Below are positions 47,703 through 59,541 of a stretch of 64,000 nt of DNA, in pieces; positions within the stretch are counted from its first letter, which is position 1; every line of letters begins with the position of its first letter. The DNA is from Allacma fusca. Taxonomy: Eukaryota > Arthropoda > Collembola > Symphypleona > Sminthuridae. Position numbers and translations under genes: made by a program. The notes below the pieces were generated by a model. The model saw nothing but the letters and a program-made list of their open reading frames with translations. It searched no databases and was not told the DNA's origin. The DNA is taken from assembly GCA_947179485.1 (NCBI GenBank), contig OX359246.1, forward strand, positions 46,851,632 to 46,915,631. The letters are read 5' to 3'.

Positions 47703-48383
47703 GTTCTAAAATTTCATAAAAAATTTGCTTAAAATTCCTAAAAGAGTAATGAATTTTTGAAACACATATGGAGAGATACATCGGGTTTATATTTTGTATG
47801 GATTATGTGGAAGGATATTAGTAAACTGAGGGTTACGGAGGCTACTGGCACTTTTAAAATCCACTTAATACACTATACATATTATATTTATAAACATCTT
47901 ATCATTTCGAAAAATATACAAGCTAATGCTTTTTACAAGTCACTGAGGACTGTGAATAGATTATGAATCAAGGTGAAGAAGTTCCTTCATCACGCGAAGT
48001 TGAGGAAAACAAAGAGATGCAGGAAATTCTCATGTTATAATTTTTTCATCCATGAAAGACTTGCGGTTTTAAAATGTTTTCAACATGAAAGACTTCTTTC
48101 ACATTTTATGAGGAAATGACCAAAATTTATTTTAATAGCCTAATTAACAGGGACGGAAACCAGAGTCCTAATTACACATTGCCCCAAACATTTTGAACCT
48201 CCTTTGTACTCAAATAGCCAGTCTTAATAATTAGTTGTAGGCTCAGAAAAATATATCAAAGATAGCAGAATCGGAATTTAATAAGGATTTTTAAATACCG
48301 GTACTTACAATACCTATAAAATTGTATGTATATAAAAATCCGTGCACTGCACTGATTTGGGCAAACTTTGTTTGCATGTGCAG

Positions 48384-48722
48384 GAAAGTGAAACTTATAT
48401 TTAAAGATTTTTAGTAGGGTAGGGAAATAGAGTTTGATTGTTATCTGCAAAGGACGCATGTCCATACGTCAATCCGTTGGAAAGGTATAGCAAATGCAAG
48501 ATTTTTTGATAATTGTATCCAGAAATTAATTTTCAGAGGTCAAACGGTTGACCCTGGGTCAGGGAAAATATCAAAAGACACATCTAGAATGTATGTTCGA
48601 TTTTTTGGGACAAGTCCCATGTCCGTATGTCAATCCGTTGTTGAGTTGTGCGACTCACAAGATTTTGTAGACGGACGGACGGACGGACGGAAATGACTCA
48701 TTTATAAGAAAGTTTCACTTTC
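48384..48722. repeat. inverted-repeat element with (GACG)n
   Basis: The ends carry GAAAGTGAAACTTATA and the complement of TATAAGAAAGTTTCACTTTC, an inverted repeat with a small gap. Inside are two related blocks containing TCCATACGTCAATCCGTTGG and TCCGTATGTCAATCCGTTG, and a GACG microsatellite at 48670-48691. It is probably an interspersed repeat; the class is not assigned. Confidence 0.6.
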
Positions 48723-49831
48723 TAAAAAGTATTAGAGTCAAGATACGGAATTAGTATACGAAAATAACCTAACTGAGATTGACCATTGTCCATATCTCTC
48801 TCAAACATTTCCTTCGTATCTCAAGAATTACACAAAAGTATTCACATTCAAGCCCATCCCATCCCTGCTAATTTAAAGTCAAAAATTTAATCTGCTTTCG
48901 AGGACAATCTCCTACAAATGTTACGCAGTGAACATTTTTGTTCGGAGTTCTCTGCGTTACATAATTATATTATATTATTTAAGAACTGGAGTGAGCTATA
49001 TATTCACGCACACCCTGTACAAGCATTGTGAATCAATTAGTTGAAGCAGCCGTGATGGGATGTGAACTCATGTTCAAAGGTTTTGCACGAAATTCAAATA
49101 CGTAAAGTTAAATACATTCATATTTCCATTATTTCCATTTGGGGTCATTTCCCATTTGCAGCTAAAAAGCATGCATAATAAAATCAGTTTAAACGATCTG
49201 TGATTTTGTTATCAACGTCCGGTCTACACATATTAATTCAAAACCGATCAATTTTTAATTTGTATCAAAGCGTAAAAAAAACGAAAATAGGGAACTCTGT
49301 TTTTTTTGTCCCTAAAAAGTGTTCACTCGTTCCGGTCGAACATTGACCGTCATAAAATACACAAACACTAGATATTTTGAAATTTTGTTTGCGTTTCTGT
49401 TCTTTAAAAAATTTCCGTTAAAAAATGGGCTGTGAATAATTATTCTAGTCGCACATTTAGATTTGGAAACATTTATTTTGGATATGGCTCTTCAATCCAG
49501 CACTCTCAATTAATTATTGTTCCGCACTCATTAATTAATTAGAATTTGTAACCCAAGTTTCTGTTCTCAGTTCATCCTTAAATTGCTATAAATGCATGAA
49601 CGACCATGTTTTTGTATTAAATACAGGTAAATAGTCATTTTGGTAATTATTATATAGAATTTTTGAGGGAAATAATTTAGTGTGAAACAGTTTGGGTTGA
49701 AAAGATCAGTGAGGAAGGACAATGCGGATGCTAGCAGGAGACTCGTGGAATATTATTATGTTCAATGTTTTCATTACCTTGGTCGGGGTTGTTTTCATTA
49801 TTATTTTTTTAGTTTTGATTCATTTTATATA

Positions 49832-49919
49832 ATGAACCCTCCCACACAGAATGTATGGCAGGACCTTCAAGAGACATACAAAACCTTTAATACAGGAACA
49901 CAATCAGGGAATGCTAGGC
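49832..49919 (+). other. possible non-coding 5' exon or upstream ORF of PHD gene
   Basis: A short open stretch starting MNPPTQNVWQDLQETYK ends at a good donor (C|GTAAGT at 49920). Joined to the acceptor at 50159 it is out of frame with the PHD-protein ATG at 50169, and an in-frame TAG lies just before that ATG. It may be a leader exon. Confidence 0.3.
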
Positions 49920-50168
49920 GTAAGTGAAGGTTAATTCGCTAGCAATTGCAATTATAACTGCCAGCTGTTATATGCTATATAAATAATTAAGCAACAGAGC
50001 TCTACTTTCATAGTGCACATATTTTGTATTTAGATACAGCACAAAAATTAGATTTAGGGCAAGTATAAAATTGCTTAAATAGAAATTTTGAAGTATCAAA
50101 ATACAATTGGATTGTGAAACGACAATTATGATGAGAATTTTTAATTGGTTTGTTTTAGGAAGTAGAGA

Positions 50169-52326
50169 ATGGGGGAGGTTGAAGGAACAGATGCAATATT
50201 CTCCCAAACGTCAAACGTGTTTATGCAGTCCCCACGGAACTTCCCGTCCGGGACTCCTGAGACGCTCCTGCATTTATTTGGAGTTGACGGGATGTTGGAT
50301 ATTGGTGATGAAGTGACAGTGCCGTCCTCACCCCTGTCATTCCATACAGACTCAGATCACTCTTACTTTTCTTTGGCAACTCCACGCTTTGACTGCATCT
50401 CGGAATCCAGCTTACCAGAATTTCATGATTTATTTGACTTCCATTCCATCCAGCCTTTTGATCTGATTCAGGGGGACAGTAATATTGATGTTCAAGAGCA
50501 GATTATAGAAAGTAATCAACCCAAAGAGTCTCAAAATAATATTGCGAACAGCCAAGTGTGGATGCACCAAGGATCTGACTCGAGGGAGTCGGGGACGGAG
50601 AGCAATGACTTGGACAGTAGTAATAGTAGTTGCGACAGCGATCAGGAGCAAGAGAGAGTTATGAGTATGAGCGATGGAGAGAGAAATAAAACTAGTAAGC
50701 CGCGATTTAGCAATCATCACACTGGTCCCTTTCCCCATACTTTCATTTCCACTCCAGGAGATCGAAGAATTCGCTTTTGTTTTGGGCTACAAACCATTAT
50801 CAAAAAGGTGTGGTGATTGTAAACCAACTATTGTTAATAAAATAATAATTTCGAAAATTTTGAATGGAGAATATCGTGTATTGTTGGAGGTTTTTAGTGT
50901 TAACATGCCGAATATTCCAGATAAAAGCCTTGATGAGTCGTACTGGTGCATCAGCGAACTTTCGAGCAGACTTTGAGGGGCACGCGTTTACCTTAGAAAA
51001 TGCCGATAAACTTTTGAAATTCTCTGATCGATCTCAAAAAGCTAAAGGGAGTAAAAAGGAGGAGGCTTGTAGCTCTGACTGTTTATCGCCTTCGTCTTCC
51101 TTGGGCCCAGATGATGATCACAGATATGCTGCTACCATTCTGACACAGTCCGAATCGTCGTAAGTGATGTCCTCTTTTGTTTTCAAAATATTTTTACATT
51201 AAAATATCTACTTATACTAGCTCTATTTTACTTGTCGTTCACCACAAAATTGTAGCACATTACAGTATGTCTGCATTAATAGAAGTATAGTTTTTGGGTA
51301 TTAACGTGATTTTCATGAATTAGGTACGATGTAAGGGATCATCAGTACAATGACCTGGGCACTGCAGAAATTCAAGGGAAAAAACATGGAAAAAAGTCGG
51401 TGCAAAAGTCATTCATCCGAACCCGATATGCTAGGGAAAGGTGGTTAAGGAAAGGTGCAACTACTATTTATTCCAAGGTATCAAGCTGTAGAAAGAAATA
51501 TTCACTTCGCAATATATTCGCTTCATTGGGCATAATTCATGTGACTTTCCTTGACTTTATTCGACTGATTTTATTATTGTGTCTTGCGTACTATTACTTG
51601 CAGATGCAAAGACTGATGAACCGTACTGGAGCAAAGATGACACTTACTATAGAATACCAAGGACTGCTGGTGACCCCAAAAAACTACAAGGAGCTACAAC
51701 ATCTCTTTGGGCAGTACCAGCCTACCATGAAGAAATTCAATACCAAGATAATAATTGAAAAGAAGAATAGTTGCAATCGCCCGAACAATACTTTCGATAG
51801 TCTACCTAAAAATGGTAATGCTACTGTGATGAAAGTGAGCTTCCCTCAATCTCAACGTGGAGGTAGACTTAGACCGTCTCTCAATGTGGAATTTCTGGAA
51901 GCTGCTGTAGTGAAGAACAAAGGAAGCTTGCAGACGGTTGTAGAGTCAGATCATGATTATGAGAGCAGTCATTCCCCCAATCTGGGCCCTTCAGAATACC
52001 CTGCTTCACCTGCTTCTTCAACATCTGCCCCGGAACTATCAATTTTGCCTGAACCGCACGTTGAGTCATTTGAATCCTTTGCTGGCAATGAGAAAGTCGA
52101 TATGAGTCCAGAAAATTACGCGAAACTTGTGGAGAAGACTGATGTTGCCACGAATACAGAAATCAGTTGTGAGGTCTGTGGAACGTCGGAGGAAGGCAAG
52201 AATTGGATTCGATGTGCAAATCCCTTGTGTCACTATTTGGTTCATCCAGCCTGTATCGGATTCTTTGTAATGAATCTCCATCAACTTCAATTCCTACCGC
52301 CATACTTCTGCCCTAGTCACCGATAA
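50169..52326 (+). CDS. PHD-finger protein with duplicated RTGA motif, 4 exons
   Basis: Exons 50169-50807, 50921-51159, 51324-51477 and 51604-52326 splice in phase (1755 nt, 584 residues). An in-frame TAG directly before 50169 fixes the start. Residues 1-213 are acidic and serine-rich, resembling a disordered regulatory region. Two related blocks follow: LMSRTGAS...FEGHAFTLEN (from about residue 217, exon 2) and LMNRTGAK...YQGLLVTPKN (from about 348, exon 4), separated by a basic segment in exon 3. A further disordered S/P-rich stretch leads to a C-terminal PHD-like finger at residues 533-583: CEVC, WIRCANPLC, HYLVHPAC and FCPSH, the last ligand being His rather than Cys. A nuclear, chromatin-reading role is inferred from the finger. 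I do not recognise the orthologue. Confidence 0.75.
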
Positions 52327-53768
52327 TAGAAATTATCGTCGCTAGTAATTTTACAACGATAAACTGATTAATTTATTTCGTAGTTAAACTTTACTCTGAT
52401 TTACGAGCACTTGCTCCTTGTTAGTTGTTAAGAATTTGTGTAATGTGGTCACCTTATGTGACTGGACGGGATATATCCGTTTAAAAGCGTTTTCATTACT
52501 TACTAGCACTACAAAATACATTCATTTGAATTTCTCACGGGATACAACAAGGAAATTAAAAATTTACCACTCCATTTTGTAGGCATTATAAAGGAGGATT
52601 TTATCCTAGACCTGATTCAGGAAGTCAAAAGTGTTTTCGTCAAAAATGTGTGAAATTCACCGATTTTGACACTAGTTTTGCGGTTGCTGTAAAGTTTTTA
52701 AGTAGTTTATCAAGTAACGTTAGATTTTGGTGAAAATATATTTGGCCACTACAAATCAGTTTTGACTGCAATAAAATTGGTACAGAGAGTTTCAAAAACC
52801 GCCAAGTAAGGTCTAAAATGGACAAGAATGACGGTGTAAGCCGTAAATACATCCTAGGGATCGCAAAAACTTTCAACTCGAAATGGTAACTTTCACATTA
52901 GTCCATGACCCAATGTTTTTAATCAGTTGGTCTCTGGAGGTCACAGATATATAAATTTTTGGGCAACAAAAAGGCAAAAATTAAACGGGTAGATCCGTTA
53001 ACAACACACCAGAACAGAAGAAAGCGGTGTGGGGATCACAAGCTCCACAGAGTTCTAAACCCGGAATCGGGTAACTTAAGGTTTGCAGGTCAAAAATCTT
53101 ACTCTTAGGCGCATTTAGGGCATGTTCCCTCATTCTTGCACATTCTGGGCAAAATTTAGTCTGGCGGCTCGTCTACAGGAGAAAGCTCAAAAAAAAGTAT
53201 ACATACATAATTATATATTTCTGACGTGATTAGATTTCGAGTCTAACCAGGTCGATCAGGGAGATCAGATGGTAAGCAGCAAGTTTGTGGCCGATAGTTT
53301 AATTCCTTGATTGTTGATATAACTACTCTTGCCGTCTCTAGCCGTGAATTATTACTTTTCAGGACGGATGTCGGTATTTAATATCCTATTCGCTTATTTT
53401 AACGTGCTTTAATATGTAGATACATAAATATATAAGTAATGTAATTTTGTTTCACGATTGTTACAAGAATACACGAGAATCTCATCCGAATTATTATGAT
53501 CATGCCGTACATAATAACATTTGTGAAGTTTGTGCACCTTTCATGTTGTAACGTAACTACTTAACTGTTAGTTATGGTCCCACATACAAACACATGGCTT
53601 TGTGATTGAGCCGGAATAAAATAAATTGCACTTTCGTAAAGAAAATTTCTATAGAGAATTTTATTCACTAAATGTTCGACGTACTACAGTCAAAATGAGT
53701 AGATCTTCATCCACTCACTCCGCCCTATAACATTATTGGCGAATAATGACTAAAATTTGTTACATTTT
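52327..53768. other. intergenic, no gene seen
   Basis: Lies between the 3' ends of the PHD gene and NDUFA13, which converge. AT-rich; no recognised repeats or RNA genes. Confidence 0.5.
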
Positions 53769-54653
53769 TTACAGATACTTGAAGAAGTTGCAGTGATAGT
53801 TCAAATCACTCTTATAAGCATGAACAAAGTATTCATTGGTGGTAATATCATGCCACTCATTATCAGGTCGAGTCCAATAAATCTTATCTCCATAGTAAGT
53901 TCCCACTTCCCATCCAGGAACATCCTTCATGAGCTCCGTCTCCAAATCCCGATTCTTACGGATTACTTTCAAATACCTTCATTCCCATAATAAAGAATAT
54001 CCAACATTATACTAAATTCTACGCTAACGGATCATAAAAATCCATCCATCAGGCTAAATTCACATAAGTTAAAAAAATAACTTACGCTCGATCCTTTTCC
54101 GCTTGCAGCATCGGAATCGTAGCCATATTACCACTCCGGGCTTCCACCTTCCATTGGGTCAACTTCCTATCACCCCTTAACCAAATAAAGCAGGCAGAGG
54201 TTTGGACAAATGCATAAATAAGGAACATGGTACGTCCTGAAATAAAACAATAATTCATAGCCAAATTAAAACATGGACTACAAAAATGTACATCTTCGAT
54301 GTTACAACGAACCCCAAATTATACAAATTATACACAATTCAGATAGAAAAATCCCATTTAATACTGTTTCAGATTTTGATTCATTTTTGCATCAAATTTC
54401 CGACAAATCCTGACCCAACCATTGACCATAGGACTTATTTTTAGGTCAAACTCTGTACTTGGCTGGGGCGTGGGGGTCACGCAGGATAGTACAAACTGGT
54501 TTAAATTAACTCAATTTATTACAAAATAGCTACTTAATTTTTTTTTAACTCACCTGACATGTACGTTTTTGCAGGGATCCTTTTGTAGTTAATGGGCTGG
54601 TACCCCCCCGGCGGGGGTAAGTCCTGCCGAATATTTACCGTCGGGGTGGCCAT
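53769..54653 (-). CDS. NDUFA13: NADH dehydrogenase 1 alpha subcomplex subunit 13 (GRIM-19)
   Basis: Accessory subunit of mitochondrial respiratory complex I in the inner membrane, needed for assembly and membrane potential. Exons 54554-54653, 54086-54236 and 53769-53976 splice in phase (459 nt, 152 residues; the family is about 144-155). The N-terminus has the family block QDLPPPGGYQPINYKR, followed by a single hydrophobic segment around residues 38-53 (LIYAFVQTSACFIWL), where other members have their one membrane helix. Then come a basic, charged stretch, IPMLQAEKDRAYLK (others have LPLLQAE.DR) and MKDVPGWEVG, close to the family's MKDVPDWKVG. The C-terminus ends NYHCNFFKYL. A single-copy housekeeping gene, transcribed convergently with the PHD gene. 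Confidence 0.95.
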
Positions 54654-55493
54654 CGTCCCGGACAATCCTCGATTACTGAAAACTTGAATTTTGTTCCTTC
54701 CTTCACTCCACTAAAGAAATTCATGTGACTTCGAGAGTAGGAATTTTTGAAATTGTCTTGAGCAAGGATATCTGCTCGTTTATGCTTCTACTTGATTTTT
54801 GACTCGAACTCAAAAACCAGTATGTACGTAAAAGTACTCACAATTTTAAAATTGAGGATTTTTCTGGAATTAAATTAAATTAAATTAATCCCACTTATTT
54901 AGTAACTAGCCAAAATGTTAAAATATTAAATTCCAAATTGACTAGTCAAATTAATTGGGGGTTAACACACGTAATCCTTTAGTTTGTCCCCGAAATAAAC
55001 ACGTGTAATGGAAAATGCAATGCCAAAAATGATTCCGAATTTTTTTGGGAAATAAATGGAAATAATGTTCAAATTTAAGGTACTTAAGTACCAGATATAC
55101 AATCACAATATTTTTTTATTTAATTAAATGTTGCTCAAAATATTTTATTTCATTTCGAAAAACTATAGATACTAGAAACAACAGGGTATAATCACAACTA
55201 TTTTTCGTGTTTAAATATTAATACAATTTACATGGTTATATACAATTTTAACAAATTCTGGAGCTAGACAAGTTCCTATTCTTTTTTTGTACGAAGTTAA
55301 AAATGAAGCCATTCATTTAGACAAACAATATCATTTAAGTACGTGTATGTATAGAGACTAGAGACTACATAAACACAAGTATACTGTTGTATGGATGAAT
55401 GACGAAATTATAGGAGTACTGCATCATACATAATTATATAAATAGTAAATAAATCTACAAAATAGGAATTTCGTCCTGAAGAGTAACTATTAT
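54654..55493. other. intergenic between NDUFA13 and sHSP, no gene seen
   Basis: The NDUFA13 upstream region and the sHSP 3' flank share this gap. AT-rich; nothing else recognised. Confidence 0.5.
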
Positions 55494-56087
55494 TCAGTTC
55501 TTGCTTTCGGCAGCAACAGGAGCCTCCTGATGACTGATGGGGATCTCCTTCGGCTCCACCTTCACGGCTCCTTCCTGAGGTAGAGGCGCCTCAATGCGGA
55601 GGATCCCCTCAGGAGACAGGACAGACTTGAGCTCTTTTACGTCAATGTTGTCCGGCAAAGTGAATCTACGACTGATTTCTTGGTAAACTCTGGATGACCC
55701 ATCTTCAGACACTACCTCTCCTTTGGCTTCAATAGTGAGGAGCCTGTCCTTCAAAGAGATTTTGACATCTTCAGGCTTGAACTGCTCTCCCACGTTCACG
55801 TTCAATGTGTACTTGCTGGGCTTCCCCTCTGAGAAAAGTTCGGACTCAATCCAGGGTCGGAGCTGGACGGCCCAAGGTCTTGAAAATCCTCTAAATCTCT
55901 GGTCAAACTCACGCTCCATTCTTTGGAAATGTCGGTCCATGTCCTTCATAGTGTCTTCAATGACTGATAACTCATTTCTAGGATAACGGCGACCAAAGAA
56001 TGTTCGGAGGGGTTGTTGGTATTTTCCAGGAGCTGCAGTAAGGAGTCGGTTCACTGGGACCACCAATCTTCCGCAGTTTCGGTACAT
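55494..56087 (-). CDS. small heat shock protein, probably mitochondrial
   Basis: ATP-independent holdase chaperone of the Hsp20/alpha-crystallin family. Single coding exon, 197 residues. The first about 38 residues (MYRNCGRLVVPVNRLLTA...FFGRRYPR) are rich in Arg and free of acidic residues, as in a mitochondrial presequence. A charged helix with EREFDQRFRGF follows. The alpha-crystallin domain runs from about residue 85 to 170: VNVGEQFKPEDVKISLKD, LTIEAKGE, RRFTLPDNID and LSPEGILRIEAPLP, the last containing the conserved GxLxIxxP-type motif (GILRIEAP). The C-terminus is a variable tail with EIPI, a likely I-x-I/V-like oligomerisation element. The base composition is higher in GC than its surroundings. 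The organelle assignment is inference. Confidence 0.9.
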   Translation of the reverse strand: MYRNCGRLVVPVNRLLTAAPGKYQQPLRTFFGRRYPRNELSVIEDTMKDMDRHFQRMEREFDQRFRGFSRPWAVQLRPWIESELFSEGKPSKYTLNVNVGEQFKPEDVKISLKDRLLTIEAKGEVVSEDGSSRVYQEISRRFTLPDNIDVKELKSVLSPEGILRIEAPLPQEGAVKVEPKEIPISHQEAPVAAESKN

Positions 56088-56466
56088 TCTATAAAATAAT
56101 CAAAAAGGTATGAGTAAACTTGGTCTGGAATTATTTCCTACTGTTATCACGATGATAAAGTTTGAATTATTGCAATTTAAAATACAAATTCTAAATAGCT
56201 GCAAATATCACAATGTATCTACTTGGACTGGACTGGATCCTAATTTAAAAGGGCAAAATTTGCGTATACTTACTTTGTAACTATTGTTTTTTCAATGAAT
56301 AAACAATCCAATAATTTCGTATAGGCTGAGATTCTTTGGTGTTACGCTTTACAACCACTTTCTAAAAAAAATGAAATACGGGTATACTGAGAGGCTTTTT
56401 CTTTCACTTGATTATTCCACAACTGCAAAGGCAAAACTGATGTTATGGGTGTTGGGGCATCGTGAC

Positions 56467-56513
56467 TTATATAGCCAACAGAGTGTAGGGCATTTCTACC
56501 TCTGCGAAATTTC
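56467..56513 (-). promoter_or_regulatory. candidate heat-shock promoter (TATA plus HSE half)
   Basis: On the minus strand, TATATAAG (56467-56474) lies about 380 bp before the sHSP ATG, preceded at 56506-56513 by GAAATTTC, a two-unit heat-shock element (AGAAATTTC with a flanking A). Another TTCCAGAGA-type partial element is at about 56530-56545. A 5' leader with an intron would fit the gap to the ATG. Confidence 0.45.
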
Positions 56514-58095
56514 TAGCTAAAGTTGCATCATCTCTGGAACGATCGAGACAGTTCTCGACAAAATCTCGCTTCAGGTTTATTAGAGAGGAGTCGTAGTGTA
56601 CAGGGTAACAGCACTGGTAATGGTAGTGCTTTTACTATACTGTTCCCATGCATACTGCGTGTGTGTAGAATAGCTCCAAATGTTTTTTTTACATTGCTTC
56701 ATTATATGTTGGTAGTAGGTATGTATTTGCATTGTAGGTCTACAGTACGCTTGAAGCTGCTCGAAGCTGGGCAAGGTTATACTTTCTAGGTTCTTGTAGG
56801 CCTGCGTTGACCCAGACGCCACTGGAACTTTCACGAAATTAATACGGAATCAAATCCAGAGGATAGAGCACGTCTGAGAATGCTGCGGGGAAAAGGTCTT
56901 TCCCGATTTTTCTTGAGTATTCCAAAAACTCTTTTCACTTTTACATTTTTCATTCGATTCTTTTTCTTTACTCATTTCATTGGTTCAAATTACCATGTAT
57001 ACAGATGTATAAACATATATCTACTATTTATTCGTATAACGGACATTGAATTTGGACCTGTTTTTTAGCAGAACTGTAATACATGTATATGTAGAATTGA
57101 ACTAAGAATTGTATAATTATCGGAAAACATCTTTAAATGGTAACTTTTCTTTTAAAATTCGTAAATAACATTTTAGCGATAGTTCTTGGGTGGCAAATAT
57201 TAAATTGGTATTTTGTATTATTTAAGGTATTCTATTTTGGTCTTTCAATCAATACTGAAAAAAAAAGAGTCTCGCAACGCCCCACCAAGTAGCACACGAG
57301 ATTTCTAATTGTGCGTTTGGAGACTTGGGGAGACATCAGCAAAGAATAAAACTAGTTACCTTGAAAAAATCGAAAAGTGTGTTATCTATAGCATTTTCGT
57401 TATGAAAGTAACAATAAAATTACATTAACATTTTTTAACAAACACAAATACAAATTTTGTTTCACTAATATTGACCATGGTATGCTCGCTACGTTGATGC
57501 TAATCTTAATTCCAGACCAGAATTACACAAGCGTTGGTTAAAGTTAATACTCGGGTGGAAGCTAATACAATAGCGCAAAATGTTTGAGCAATAATTTCGT
57601 GTTGTTTGTTTTGTTTTTTTTTTGTGTCATTTAGAGATTATAATTGTTATGCTTTCTACTCAAGTGTATTATTTTATAATCTGAAGAGAAATTGATTCCA
57701 TAATCTGATGCAATTATATAGTATTACTTGGGTAAGCCTTGCACGTTCACGTCGGCTGGACAACTATCTTAAATTGAACAATCAACAACAGATACTTTTA
57801 TCGTCACGTGTCAACACTGGTTGTGAATATTTAAGTTCACACAGTGCTGGAAACCGGTAAATATGTACAAACGAGAAGGGTGTACATAGACACACGTGTT
57901 TTTAAAAACATTAAAACTAAAATGCTAGAATAAAAAATGCAAAAATACATTCCACTAGGTCGACATGAACAAGTAGAGATATTTTATCTGTAGTCGTTGA
58001 AGCCTTAATTTTGAGTATACAACTAAACCAATTTGAAGTGTATACAAAAACTGTGAAACTTTAGTGCTATGAATGATGAAATTATTTTCAGTGCA
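56514..58095. other. intergenic, no gene seen
   Basis: AT-rich sequence between the sHSP promoter and the 3' end of the second chemoreceptor-like gene. Short open frames only; nothing recognised. Confidence 0.5.
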
Positions 58096-59541
58096 TTAGT
58101 GTGATTTTTGAAATAGCTCTACATTACTCAGAAGGTATATTTGAATTTTTATGATTGAATATGCAATTATATGAATTAACTTGGGTGGTAACCACTGTTT
58201 GAAAATGTTGAATGAGCTGCACAACTTCGGTAAACCGAGGGATGAGGAGTAAATGCATCTGCTTTTAGATCTAGAATCACTCCGATAATGAATAATGTCT
58301 GTGTTAATAGACTTGGCGAGGATGTATAAATCAGCGGAAATTTTGTGGAATATCAATTGGAAACCAATGGTAATGGTCATTACCATGGGGTAAACGCCGT
58401 AAAAATGGGGGCTGACCTTGTTGTATAGCTGCATTGCACCGTAGCTACTAGCAATCATGAGCGGGATCACTACTGCTTTATGTCCTGTCATTACCAATGG
58501 GGAGGTACATTCTTCGAAGCGATGATTCAGAATATGTAAATATTGATATTTCAGTATAATTTCCCCCCGTGAAGATTTTTTAGTCTCGGTTTTGAGCTTA
58601 AGACTGAAATGAAACAAAACATTAAAATTTTGAAACACTGACATTATATCATTACATATTGTAAGTATATTTATATTTTTACAAATTTAATCTTACAAGA
58701 TTACACACATCGAAGTGACACTAGTGTAGGTTTAATGCGATAATTAAATTTCTTACCATATTTCCTGTAACCACATTGTCATTGCTGAGAGGTAGCTGAG
58801 GATAATAAATACATAAAATAGTATCACAGTCCAATTGTAAATGTACAGTGAGCTTTCAAAAGCTACGAAAATGAAAATAAATATAATATGGAGGTCCACA
58901 AATTCAAGGACGAATCCGGAAATGAAATATATTTTGTGTCGATAGATTATATTTGCAACAATGCAGAGAAATGTGTGACCGATTGCAATGAGTATGAATA
59001 ATACCAGCAAAGTATTTAAATTTGAGTTTGGATTTTTATCCCTTGCGGAGCTCACCAGATCTGGAAATGAAATTTATTTAAGAAAGGTTAAAAGTATAAA
59101 CATAAATAATATATATATTTATATTCTTAGTTCATTTAAGTACGTCGGTAAATTCAACTTACAATTTTGCTGCAGCTTGGAGAATCGGAAAAACTGGTTG
59201 AGAAAGTTCAATGTTGTGTCACGATTGCAGATAATGCTAGAATGTAACAGACTTACTAGGAAATATGTCTCACACCATGTAAAATGAATTGTGAGTTCCG
59301 CAACACTTCTTTGTTGTCGCCTCACAAAATATATGAAAAATATTTGTATTGTCAAGTAGGCTAAGTAACAAAAAGTAATTGCAACCCGGAACTTCCAAAC
59401 CCGTATTTTTGCTTTTATTCCCTGATGAAGTAAACCTTCTGTCATGGGATCCCACCTGTACGGTAAGGCTCCGGTCGTAGATGCAAATTTTAGGAAAATT
59501 TCGAAACCAAGAATGGTTTTGGAGTTTATACAGTTGTCCAT
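58096..59541 (-). CDS. putative seven-transmembrane chemoreceptor-like protein
   Basis: Three exons, 59163-59541, 58757-59060 and 58096-58603, with GT/AG junctions in phase: 1191 nt, 396 residues. The N-terminal block has GALPYRWDPMTEG then RVWKFRVAITFCYLAYL, an arrangement (Y-x-W-D, then R-x-W-K-F-R before the first helix) typical of arthropod chemoreceptor families. Exon 2 is almost all membrane helices, for example TLLVLFILIAIGHTFLCIVA and IIFIFIFVAFE. Exon 3 begins with a charged loop and two further hydrophobic stretches. The last about 45 residues, from RSKSRC onward, do not look like a receptor C-terminus and may reflect a missed intron or decay. Ligand unknown. Similar in size and shape to the gene at 36435-38152. 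Confidence 0.5.

Larger units (their letters stand above)
47098..49680. other. intergenic with hairpin and repeat elements
   Basis: No gene was recognised. It contains a perfect long hairpin (47592-47702) and an inverted-repeat element with a GACG microsatellite (48384-48722), listed separately. Confidence 0.5.

Noticed and set aside
49682..49927. N-terminal coding exon of the PHD gene
   Set aside because: Joining its donor to the next acceptor is out of frame, and a stop precedes the ATG at 50169.
54538..54552. Possible alternative NDUFA13 ending in the first intron
   Set aside because: The donor after the first exon and in-phase downstream exons match the family along its full length.
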